From positions 1-33,299 of the forward strand of contig CAZAAK010000019.1 in assembly GCA_964483145.1 (NCBI GenBank): 33,299 nt of DNA, given 5' to 3'. The DNA is from Colimorpha sp964483145 (GTDB lineage Bacteria > Bacteroidota > Bacteroidia > Bacteroidales > P3). Shown piece by piece: positions 24,636 to 31,121 of this stretch. Position 1 is the first letter of the stretch. Each line of letters opens with the position of its first letter. Made by a program: the position numbers and the translations under genes. The notes below the pieces were generated by a model, which saw only the letters and a list, made by a program, of their open reading frames with translations, had not been told where the DNA came from and did not search any database.

Positions 24636-24678
24636 AAAAAAATATGCCGCGGCGTCCAGCACCGCGGCATATTTTTTT
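24636..24678. terminator. Strong bidirectional terminator
   Basis: A perfect 17-bp inverted repeat: an A-run plus TATGCCGCGG (24643-24652) pairs with CCGCGGCATA (24662-24671) plus seven T, around a 9-nt loop. An A tract on one side and a T tract on the other make it an intrinsic terminator in both directions, serving the SGNH gene from the left and the ammonia-lyase gene from the right. Confidence 0.9.
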
Positions 24679-24700
24679 GCGGTTGTATCGCAACCAGCCG

Positions 24701-26191
24701 TTACAGAGCCATGTCTTGCAGGAACTTGACGCTGGCGTGGATATGCTTGTACATAATCTGGTCGATGTCGACAAAGTTGACGACCTTGCGGTATTGGGCA
24801 ACCATATTCTCAATAAATGGACTGCTCTTGAGCGGACGACGAAACTCGAGGGCTTGGGCGGCATCGAAAAGCTCAATGGCCATCACGCGCTCGGTGTTCT
24901 CCATCACTCGGTAGCACTTGGTGGCAGCATTGCCGCCCATGCTAACGAGGTCCTCCTGGTTTTGGCTACTAGGGATGCTGTCGACACTGCAAGGGGTGCA
25001 AAGCTGCTTGCTTTGGCTGACGATAGCGGCAGCGGCATATTGCGGAATCATAAAGCCACTGTTCAAGCCGGGCTTAGCCACTAGGAAGCTGGGTAGACCG
25101 CGTTTGGCATCAATCAGTTGATAGGTGCGGCGTTCGCTGATGCTGCCGAGTTCGGCAACGGCAATGGCAAGAAAGTCCAGCACCATAGCCAAAGGCTCCC
25201 CATGGAAGTGCCCGCCGCTGATAATCATATCCTCATCGGGGAGGACAATGGGGTTGTCGGTGGTGGAGTTAATCTCGGTTTCGATGACTGAAGCCACATA
25301 GGCGATAGTGTCCTTGGCTGCACCGTGTACCTGGGGTGCACAACGGAAACTATAGGGGTCCTGTACATGATCCTTGTGCCGTTTGATGATTTCGCTACCT
25401 TCGGTATATTTGCGCACGGCGGCGGCAGTTTCGAGCTGGCCTTTGTGGGGGCGCACCATGTGGAGACTCTCGTAAAATGGCTCAATACGGCCGTCAAAGG
25501 CATCGAGGCTGAGCGAAAGAATCATGTCGGCCTGTTGGCTAAGGCGCTGTGCCTTGATTATACACCAAGTGGCATAGCTACTCATGAACTGGGTGCCGTT
25601 GAGCAGGGCAAGACCCTCCTTACTCTGAAGCTCGATGGGTTGCCAACCAAGTTCGTCGTAGACCTTCTTTACATCGCAACGATGGCCTTTATAGTAAACC
25701 TCTCCCATGCCCAATATAGCGGGGAGCATTAGGTTGGCCAACGGGCAGAGGTCGCCACTGGCGCCAAGGCTACCCTGTTGGTAGACAACAGGCATTACAT
25801 CGTTGTTGTAGCAGTCTACTAGGCGCTGCACTGTCTGCAACTGAGCGCCGCTGTATCCGAAGCAAAAGTTTTGGGCTTTGAGCAGGAGCATCAGCCGAAC
25901 CACATCTTGGGGCACCTCATCGCCCACACCGCAGGCATGGCTCATGACAAGGTTCTTCTGAAGCTGGCTGAGCTGCTCTTTGCTGATGGAGATGTTGCAC
26001 AGCGAGCCGAAACCAGTGGTGACGCCGTAGATGGGCTCCTGTTGGGTTTCCATTTTCTTGTTCAAGTAGTCGCGGCATTTTTGGATGCGACGCTTTGCCT
26101 CATCGCTCATGGCAATGGTCATCTTGTTGTCAACGATTTCCTTTACCCGGGCAATCGTCAGTCTTTCTTCTGGATTGATATAGTGGATCAT
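24701..26191 (-). CDS. hutH: Histidine ammonia-lyase family protein
   Basis: A 496-residue MIO-dependent aromatic amino acid ammonia-lyase, most simply histidine ammonia-lyase (histidine to urocanate). The prosthetic group would form from Ala144-Ser145-Gly146 in GSLGASGDL. Tyr55 in YGVTTGFG and the following G-rich loop are the catalytic lid. NLVMSHACGVG near 80-90 places His85 at the substrate-selecting position, as in HAL and TAL. SSQNQEDLVSMG carries the conserved Gln and Glu, although HAL usually has His where this reads Leu. No hutU, hutI or ftcD gene is nearby, so substrate identity is not settled; a tyrosine or phenylalanine ammonia-lyase role cannot be excluded. It lies 33 nt downstream of the zinc-ribbon gene, with a TAnnTTTG box in the gap, and ends at a strong terminator. 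Confidence 0.88.
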   Translation of the reverse strand: MIHYINPEERLTIARVKEIVDNKMTIAMSDEAKRRIQKCRDYLNKKMETQQEPIYGVTTGFGSLCNISISKEQLSQLQKNLVMSHACGVGDEVPQDVVRLMLLLKAQNFCFGYSGAQLQTVQRLVDCYNNDVMPVVYQQGSLGASGDLCPLANLMLPAILGMGEVYYKGHRCDVKKVYDELGWQPIELQSKEGLALLNGTQFMSSYATWCIIKAQRLSQQADMILSLSLDAFDGRIEPFYESLHMVRPHKGQLETAAAVRKYTEGSEIIKRHKDHVQDPYSFRCAPQVHGAAKDTIAYVASVIETEINSTTDNPIVLPDEDMIISGGHFHGEPLAMVLDFLAIAVAELGSISERRTYQLIDAKRGLPSFLVAKPGLNSGFMIPQYAAAAIVSQSKQLCTPCSVDSIPSSQNQEDLVSMGGNAATKCYRVMENTERVMAIELFDAAQALEFRRPLKSSPFIENMVAQYRKVVNFVDIDQIMYKHIHASVKFLQDMAL

Positions 26192-26199
26192 AAAAAAAA

Positions 26200-26207
26200 C
26201 AAAGTTA
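26200..26207 (-). promoter_or_regulatory. Possible -7 box for the ammonia-lyase gene
   Basis: The minus strand reads TAACTTTG, a TAnnTTTG match, only 9 nt before the ATG. If used, the transcript would be nearly leaderless. It may be a chance match; a strong -33 element is not evident. Confidence 0.35.
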
Positions 26208-26224
26208 CGTAATTTCGGGATGGA

Positions 26225-27046
26225 TTATTTTTCGAGGTTTGCTTTAGCTTTTTGGGCAATGTCGTCGTCGACCAAAATGCGGCCGCAATATTCGCACACG
26301 ATAACCTTCTTGTGCATCTTGATTTCGCTTTGGCGCTGTGGAGGAATTTTGCTGAAGCAACCGCCACAGGCATCACGTTCGATGGTAACCACGGCAAGAC
26401 CGTTGCGGGCCTGCTTGCGAATGCGCTGGTATGCAGTGAGGTAGTACTCGTCGATGTACTGTTCCATCTCCTTGGATTTTTCAAGCAGGCGGATTTCGTC
26501 CTTCTTGGTCTCCTCTATAATGCCGTCAAGCTCCTCCTTTTTGGAGTTGAGCTCTTTTTGACGACCGTCAATGAGCAACTGAGCGGCTTCGATGTGCTGC
26601 TCAAGTTCCTTGATTTTGTTGTTGGCATCGTTGTTCCTACGCTCGCAAAGCTGGATTTCAAGGTTCTGAAACTCAATTTCCTTGTTAATGGCCTCGTATT
26701 CGCGATTGTTGCGGACGTTGTCCTGCTGCTTCTCGTATTTGGCAATCATGGCTTTGTGGTCCACAATTTCGTTGTTGCGTTTGCCAATGTTCTCATTCTG
26801 TTCGGCAATGCTGGACTTGAAGTTTTCGATACGGGTCTGCAGGCCTGCCAACTCATCCTCAAGGTCTTCTATGGCCTGAGGCAGTTCCCCACGAATAATT
26901 TTGATTTTGTCGATTTCTGAATCTATAAGCTGTAAGGTGTGTAAGGCAACCAGGCGACGCTCTATGGCTTCGTCAACTTCTAACATGGGGCGAGCAGTTT
27001 CTGTGGGCTGTTCTGCGGCTTTGGGTGTAGTGACTTTTTTCGGCAT
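26225..27046 (-). CDS. Coiled-coil protein with C-terminal C4 zinc ribbon
   Basis: A 273-residue cytoplasmic protein. Residues about 25-205 are a long heptad-patterned helical hairpin (repeated Glu/Lys/Ile/Leu). The C-terminal zinc ribbon has Cys227 and Cys230 (CGGC) and Cys251 and Cys254 (CEYCG), with an intervening PPQRQSEIK loop. This is the CT398/zf-RING_7 type of protein widely found next to Nif3-like genes; relatives are proposed to bind nucleic acid or other proteins, but a defined role is lacking. The first 22 residues are a low-complexity Lys/Thr/Pro tail. It lies 40 nt downstream of the Nif3-like gene, the usual conserved pairing. Confidence 0.9.
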   Translation of the reverse strand: MPKKVTTPKAAEQPTETARPMLEVDEAIERRLVALHTLQLIDSEIDKIKIIRGELPQAIEDLEDELAGLQTRIENFKSSIAEQNENIGKRNNEIVDHKAMIAKYEKQQDNVRNNREYEAINKEIEFQNLEIQLCERRNNDANNKIKELEQHIEAAQLLIDGRQKELNSKKEELDGIIEETKKDEIRLLEKSKEMEQYIDEYYLTAYQRIRKQARNGLAVVTIERDACGGCFSKIPPQRQSEIKMHKKVIVCEYCGRILVDDDIAQKAKANLEK

Positions 27047-27086
27047 ATTAAAAAAGGTACATTATATATATTACTTTATTACACAA

Positions 27087-27875
27087 CTAAATATAGTTTA
27101 CGAAGCTCCTGCCACGTTCACTAATCAAGCATGCAAAATTACTAAATTTTTTTGATATAATGGAATAAATCAACTGCTTTGAGAACTGTTCGCTCTCAAA
27201 ATGACCTATATCCACTAGCGTAATGCGCTTGCCTGCACGTTGGAAATCGTGGTACTTCAAATCGCCCGTAAGGTAGACATCGGCCTTTTGCGCCACAGCG
27301 TCTTCTATAAGAAAATTGCCTGAGCCTCCGCAAAAGGCCACACGGCTGACTACAGGACGGGCAATGTCATTTATCCGCAGCAGGGGCAAACCAAGCGCCA
27401 GCTTGACCTGCTCGAGAAATGCCGTAGTAGGTAGGGCGTAGGGGAGGCTACCAACCATGCCTGCCCCAATATCGGGTGAAGGTTGCCCTTTGAGTTGTCG
27501 GAGGATATGACAATCTGTCAGCCCTAGCACTTGGGCAAGAATACCATTGATGCCATCCTTGAGGTTGTCCAAATTGGTGTGCGCAGCGTATACAGCCAAA
27601 TCGTTTTTGATAAGCTTGATTATCAATTGACCTACGGCACTTTGGGTTGTGATGCGCTTGACACCTCCAAAAATCAGCGGATGATGGGTAACAATGAGAT
27701 TGGTGCGTTTTTCAACAGCCTCGTCCACAACCGCCTCGGTAAGGTCTAAGGCCACCAATGTGCCTGTACACTCGCGGGCAGGGTCGCCCAAAAGAAAACC
27801 CGAATTGTCGTAATCCTCCTGCAGTTCGGGGTGCATCTTGCTGTCCAAATATTCAATAATGTCAGCTATCAGCAT
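27087..27875 (-). CDS. Nif3-like dinuclear metal centre protein
   Basis: A 262-residue protein of the Nif3/YbgI family. Members form hexamers with a dinuclear metal site and are often annotated as GTP cyclohydrolase I type 2; the cellular role is unsettled. Metal-binding motifs are THHPLIFGG at 63-71 (His64, His65), AHTNLDN at 98-104 (Asp103), and GHFESE at 224-229 (His225, Glu229). The length corresponds to the short form without the roughly 100-residue insert seen in many Firmicutes and Bacteroidetes homologues. An in-frame ATG at 27935 would add 20 unlike residues; the ATG at 27875, where homology begins (LIADIIEYLD), is preferred. It is the first gene of the nif3 - zinc-ribbon - ammonia-lyase series. 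Confidence 0.92.
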   Translation of the reverse strand: MLIADIIEYLDSKMHPELQEDYDNSGFLLGDPARECTGTLVALDLTEAVVDEAVEKRTNLIVTHHPLIFGGVKRITTQSAVGQLIIKLIKNDLAVYAAHTNLDNLKDGINGILAQVLGLTDCHILRQLKGQPSPDIGAGMVGSLPYALPTTAFLEQVKLALGLPLLRINDIARPVVSRVAFCGGSGNFLIEDAVAQKADVYLTGDLKYHDFQRAGKRITLVDIGHFESEQFSKQLIYSIISKKFSNFACLISERGRSFVNYI

Positions 27876-28273
27876 GTATTGATTGTTTATGCCAAAATAA
27901 CTGCAAAAGCGCGTTTTTATTGTGCTTCTTTGCAAAAAGTTCCACGCGCCGAACCTCTATTTTCAGAAGTGCTCCAAAAATTCGATCTAGCCCAACGCTA
28001 GCCTCGCCCTATTGCCGTTATTTGTGCCCTCCACAACCAAGACCCCCTAATCGAAAAGTGTCGGTTCTAGTGGCGCCTAGTGCATCTCATTGGTGGCACG
28101 TTTTGCCAGGACTTTCCGCCAGTAAGGCAAAATACATGTAGCACATAAGCGTAAGGCGAGCCAGAGCATCACTTGGGGGAAAGCACTGTGCCTTTTGGTA
28201 CCCAGCAAAGAATCTGTACCTCGGCAAGCGTGCTCCGCCGAGCTAAAGAGCCCCTGCTTAGGTGGCAAAGTAT

Positions 28274-28415
28274 GGGTAGGGTCGACTTTTTGTTTACCTT
28301 TTATTTACTTTTCTTTTACTTTTCTTTTACTCTTTGTTTACCTAACCTAAACAAAAGGTAAATAAAATGTAAAAGAAACCTAAGTAAAAGGTAAACAAAA
28401 AGATGACCTTACCTA
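28274..28415. repeat. Inverted repeat made of two arrays of 11-bp units
   Basis: On the left arm TTTAC begins at 28293, 28304, 28315, 28326 and 28337, exactly every 11 nt. On the right arm its complement begins at 28358, 28369 and 28391 as GTAAA, with degenerate copies at 28347 (CTAAA) and 28380 (CTAAG), again every 11 nt. The arms are mirror images about position 28344. The unit is roughly TTNTTTACYTT. Symmetry continues into the flanks (GGGTCGACTTTTTG on the left against AAAAAGATGACC on the right), giving arms of about 70 nt. The RNA of either strand would form a long imperfect hairpin. Confidence 0.85.
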
Positions 28416-28542
28416 CAACCTACCACTAGGTTAAAGGTGCGCATCCCTTGACCTCGCGTACTGCCTGTATTAGGTCCTTGAGGCTTTGCAGGCTACCCTG
28501 CGTGGCCCCCGGAGAATAGGTGTGCGAAACTCTTTATGCCGT

Positions 28543-28569
28543 AGGTCTCGCAGGCTTCGTAGGCTTCGC
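28543..28569 (+). repeat. Three tandem 9-bp repeats
   Basis: AGGTCTCGC, AGGCTTCGT and AGGCTTCGC follow each other without gaps from 28543. Related 9-mers AGGCTTTGC and AGGCTACCC occur at 28481-28498. They are noncoding and without a known role. Confidence 0.6.
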
Positions 28570-28624
28570 ATGCCGCTACGGGTTCGTTACCACTGGCACG
28601 CTGGTAACGCATGCCGCTATGGGT
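28567..28624. repeat. Hairpin flanked by 17-bp direct repeats
   Basis: CGCATGCCGCTACGGGT (28567-28583) recurs as CGCATGCCGCTATGGGT (28608-28624) with one mismatch. Between them CGTTACCA (28585-28592) and TGGTAACG (28602-28609) form a perfect 8-bp stem with a 9-nt loop. The arrangement resembles a small repetitive palindromic element. Confidence 0.65.
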
Positions 28625-28842
28625 GGGATTTGCTTGCTCATTCAGCCGGGGCTTTGCATCATTCTTATGCTGCCCGTATAAATGACTTTTTTGCCTACAA
28701 TAGTATATTTGGGGCAAAACAAAGACAACAAAAACAAAAACGGCAGGCACTTCGTAGAAAAGTGTCAGCCATAATTTTGCCGAAGCAAAAAAGCGTTACC
28801 GGACAGAAATAGTTTTTTTTAACCGGCAACTGCCGAATGAGC

Positions 28843-28850
28843 TATCTTTG
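28843..28850 (+). promoter_or_regulatory. -7 promoter box upstream of groESL
   Basis: TATCTTTG matches TAnnTTTG. It lies about 185 nt before the groES ATG, implying a long leader. No CIRCE (TTAGCACTC-N9-GAGTGCTAA) element is visible, so HrcA control through a standard CIRCE is not supported here. Confidence 0.5.
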
Positions 28851-29035
28851 CCATGAATAGTAGCGCTGCTTGTGTTTTGGCATTGCTTTAAATCTGCCAA
28901 TTTGTCACCTAATATGACGTATGGTGGCATTTTTTGTGCAACTGGCACGGTTTATGATTTTCACCTAAGCGTTGCGTCGAACAGAAATAAGTAAGGACGC
29001 AAAAACAACAGATAAACAACTAAAAATTATAAGTC

Positions 29036-29305
29036 ATGAACATTAAACCTTTAGCAGACCGAGTATTGGTCCTTCCCGATGAGGCTGAGCAGAAGACTGC
29101 AGCCGGTATCATCATCCCCGACACCGCCAAAGAGAAACCCATGAGAGGCAAAGTTGTTGCCGTTGGCAAAGGTACCAAGGATCATGAGATGACCGTTAAG
29201 GTTGGTGATGCAGTGCTCTATGGCAAATATAGCGGCACCGAAGTCGAGATTGACGGCACGAAGTATATGATTATGAAAGAGGGCGACATCTACGCCATCA
29301 TCTAA
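29036..29305 (+). CDS. groES: Co-chaperonin GroES
   Basis: An 89-residue heptameric lid of the GroEL chaperonin. The family start NIKPLADRVLV, the mobile loop around residues 15-33 (with AAGIIIPDTA, whose hydrophobic triplet contacts GroEL), VVAVGKG at 40-46 and the C-terminal YMIMKEGDIYAII are all present. The length is normal. It is followed 75 nt later by groEL, the universal operon order. Confidence 0.98.
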   Translation: MNIKPLADRVLVLPDEAEQKTAAGIIIPDTAKEKPMRGKVVAVGKGTKDHEMTVKVGDAVLYGKYSGTEVEIDGTKYMIMKEGDIYAII

Positions 29306-29380
29306 TCAATTCTCTTAGTCCTTCAATATTATTTGAAGCATTAAAACCTTATTCAACAACAATTAAAACAGAATTCAATT

Positions 29381-31018
29381 ATGGCAAAAGAAATAGTTTT
29401 CAATAATGATGCTCGTGAGCAGCTTCGCAAAGGCGTTGATGCATTGGCAAATGCAGTAAAGGTAACATTGGGCCCCAAGGGTCGTAACGTTGTTATCGAC
29501 AAGAAGTTTGGTGCTCCTCAAGTGACCAAGGACGGTGTAACCGTTGCCAAGGAAGTAGAGCTTGAGAACAGCATCGAGAACATGGGTGCGCAGATGGTGA
29601 AGGAAGTGGCCTCCAAGACCAACGACCAGGCCGGTGACGGTACTACCACCGCTACAGTTTTGGCTCAAGCTATTGTTAACACTGGTTTGAAGAATGTTAC
29701 CGCCGGTGCCAACCCGATGGATCTTAAGCGCGGCATCGACAAGGCTGTTGCCGTCATCGTAGAGGATATCAAAGCCAATGCTCAGGAAGTAGGCGGCGAT
29801 ATCGAAAAGATTCGTCAAGTGGCTACCATTAGCGCCAACAACGACACTCAGATTGGTGATATTATTGCCGAGGCCATGGAGAAGGTTTCCAAGGACGGTG
29901 TTATCACCATCGAGGAGGCCAAGGGCATCGAGACTAGCGTCAAGGTGGTTGAGGGCATGCAGTTCGACCGCGGTTATATTAGCCCTTATTTCGTGACCGA
30001 TACCGACAAGATGGAGTGCACATACGATAACCCGCTGGTGATGATCTACGACAAGAAGATCAGTTCGCTGCAGTCGTTGTTGCCTGTCCTTGAACCCGTT
30101 GCCAAACAGGGTCGTCCGCTCCTTATCATTGCCGAGGATGTTGAGACTGAGGCTATGGCCACATTGGTTGTCAACCGTTTGCGCGGTGGCTTGAAGGTGG
30201 TTGCTGTCAAGGCACCTGGCTTTGGCGACCGTCGTAAGGAGATGCTGGAAGACATTGCCATCCTCACGGGCGGTACTGTCATCAGCGAAGAGAAGGGCTA
30301 CAAACTTGAGGACGCTACTTTGGATATGCTTGGAACTTGCGACAAGATTTCCATCGACAAGGACAACACCACCATTGTTAATGGCGCTGGCAATTCCGAT
30401 ATGATTAAAGCCCGTGTCAACCAGATTAAGGCTCAGATAGAAAAGACCACTAGCGACTACGACCGTGAGAAGTTGCAGGAGCGTCTTGCCAAACTGGCAG
30501 GTGGCGTAGCAGTTATCTATGTTGGCGCAGCTAGCGAAGTTGAGATGAAAGAGAAGAAGGATCGCTTTGACGATGCATTGCATGCCACCCGTGCTGCCGT
30601 TGAAGAAGGTATCATCCCCGGCGGTGGTACTGCTCTGATTCGTGCTGCTGAGAAACTCAACGAGGTTAAACCCGCCAACGAGGACGAGAAATTGGGTGTG
30701 GAAATCATCCGTCGCGCCATTGAGGAGCCTCTGCGCATGATTGTTGAGAATGCAGGCCTTGAAGGGTCGGTTGTTGTCAACGAAGTCAAGAACGGCAAGG
30801 GTGACTACGGCTACAATGCCCGCACCGAGACCTATGAAAACCTCTTTGAGAGCGGTGTTATCGACCCCGCCAAGGTTACCCGTGTGGCTCTGCAGAACGC
30901 TGCTAGCATCGCCGGCATGCTTCTTACCACCGAGTGCGTGATGTGCGACATCAAGGAGCCTGCTCCTGCAGCACCTGCTGCCAACCCCGGCATGGGTGGC
31001 ATGGGCGGTATGTACTAA
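29381..31018 (+). CDS. groEL: Chaperonin GroEL (60 kDa)
   Basis: A 545-residue tetradecameric ATP-dependent folding chamber. ATP-site motifs are LGPKGRNV at 30-37, KDGVTVAKE with Asp51, AGDGTTTATVLA with the DGTTT at 86-90, and catalytic Asp398 in RFDDALHATRAA. The apical domain (about 190-375) is of normal length, and the Gly-Met-rich tail ends GMGGMGGMY. Codon use is strongly biased to C/G-ending frequent codons, as expected for a highly expressed gene. It is cotranscribed with groES and ends at an intrinsic terminator. Confidence 0.98.
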   Translation: MAKEIVFNNDAREQLRKGVDALANAVKVTLGPKGRNVVIDKKFGAPQVTKDGVTVAKEVELENSIENMGAQMVKEVASKTNDQAGDGTTTATVLAQAIVNTGLKNVTAGANPMDLKRGIDKAVAVIVEDIKANAQEVGGDIEKIRQVATISANNDTQIGDIIAEAMEKVSKDGVITIEEAKGIETSVKVVEGMQFDRGYISPYFVTDTDKMECTYDNPLVMIYDKKISSLQSLLPVLEPVAKQGRPLLIIAEDVETEAMATLVVNRLRGGLKVVAVKAPGFGDRRKEMLEDIAILTGGTVISEEKGYKLEDATLDMLGTCDKISIDKDNTTIVNGAGNSDMIKARVNQIKAQIEKTTSDYDREKLQERLAKLAGGVAVIYVGAASEVEMKEKKDRFDDALHATRAAVEEGIIPGGGTALIRAAEKLNEVKPANEDEKLGVEIIRRAIEEPLRMIVENAGLEGSVVVNEVKNGKGDYGYNARTETYENLFESGVIDPAKVTRVALQNAASIAGMLLTTECVMCDIKEPAPAAPAANPGMGGMGGMY

Positions 31019-31038
31019 CCGATATAAACCATTGGAGA

Positions 31039-31066
31039 AAGGGTGGCCTTAGGTCGCCCTTTTTTC
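31039..31066 (+). terminator. Intrinsic terminator of groESL
   Basis: AAGGGTGGCC (31039-31048) pairs with GGTCGCCCTT (31052-31061) around a TTA loop, with G-U pairs counted. The stem runs into a T tract (31060-31065). It lies 20 nt after the groEL stop. Confidence 0.85.
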
Positions 31067-31121
31067 TCGTTTGTAGTGAGTCCTTTTCAGCAGCAAACAA
31101 ATTATCAACATACTATTAAAA

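Larger units (their letters stand above)
27876..29035. other. 1.16-kb gene-free region rich in repeats and hairpins
   Basis: No open frame here has believable protein composition; the longest is Arg-rich and low-complexity. The region holds several hairpins: TTTTGCC/GGCAAAA at 28101-28107 and 28126-28132, and CTCGGC/GCCGAG at 28220-28225 and 28237-28242. It also holds the large inverted repeat at 28274-28415, 9-bp tandem repeats at 28543-28569, and a hairpin between 17-bp direct repeats at 28567-28624. The promoter for groESL is at its right end. A noncoding RNA or repetitive-element remnant is possible; no known RNA family was recognised. Confidence 0.6.

Noticed and set aside
26225..26920. 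Long plus-strand hydrophobic open frame opposite the zinc-ribbon gene
   Set aside because: It is the antisense shadow of a coiled-coil gene, whose Glu/Lys codons read as Leu/Phe on the other strand.
28486..28812. 108-codon open frame in the gene-free region
   Set aside because: Arg-rich composition made of the local repeats, no start signal and no family resemblance; read as chance.
28851..29035. CIRCE-type heat-shock operator before groES
   Set aside because: No TTAGCACTC-N9-GAGTGCTAA or close variant was found in the leader.
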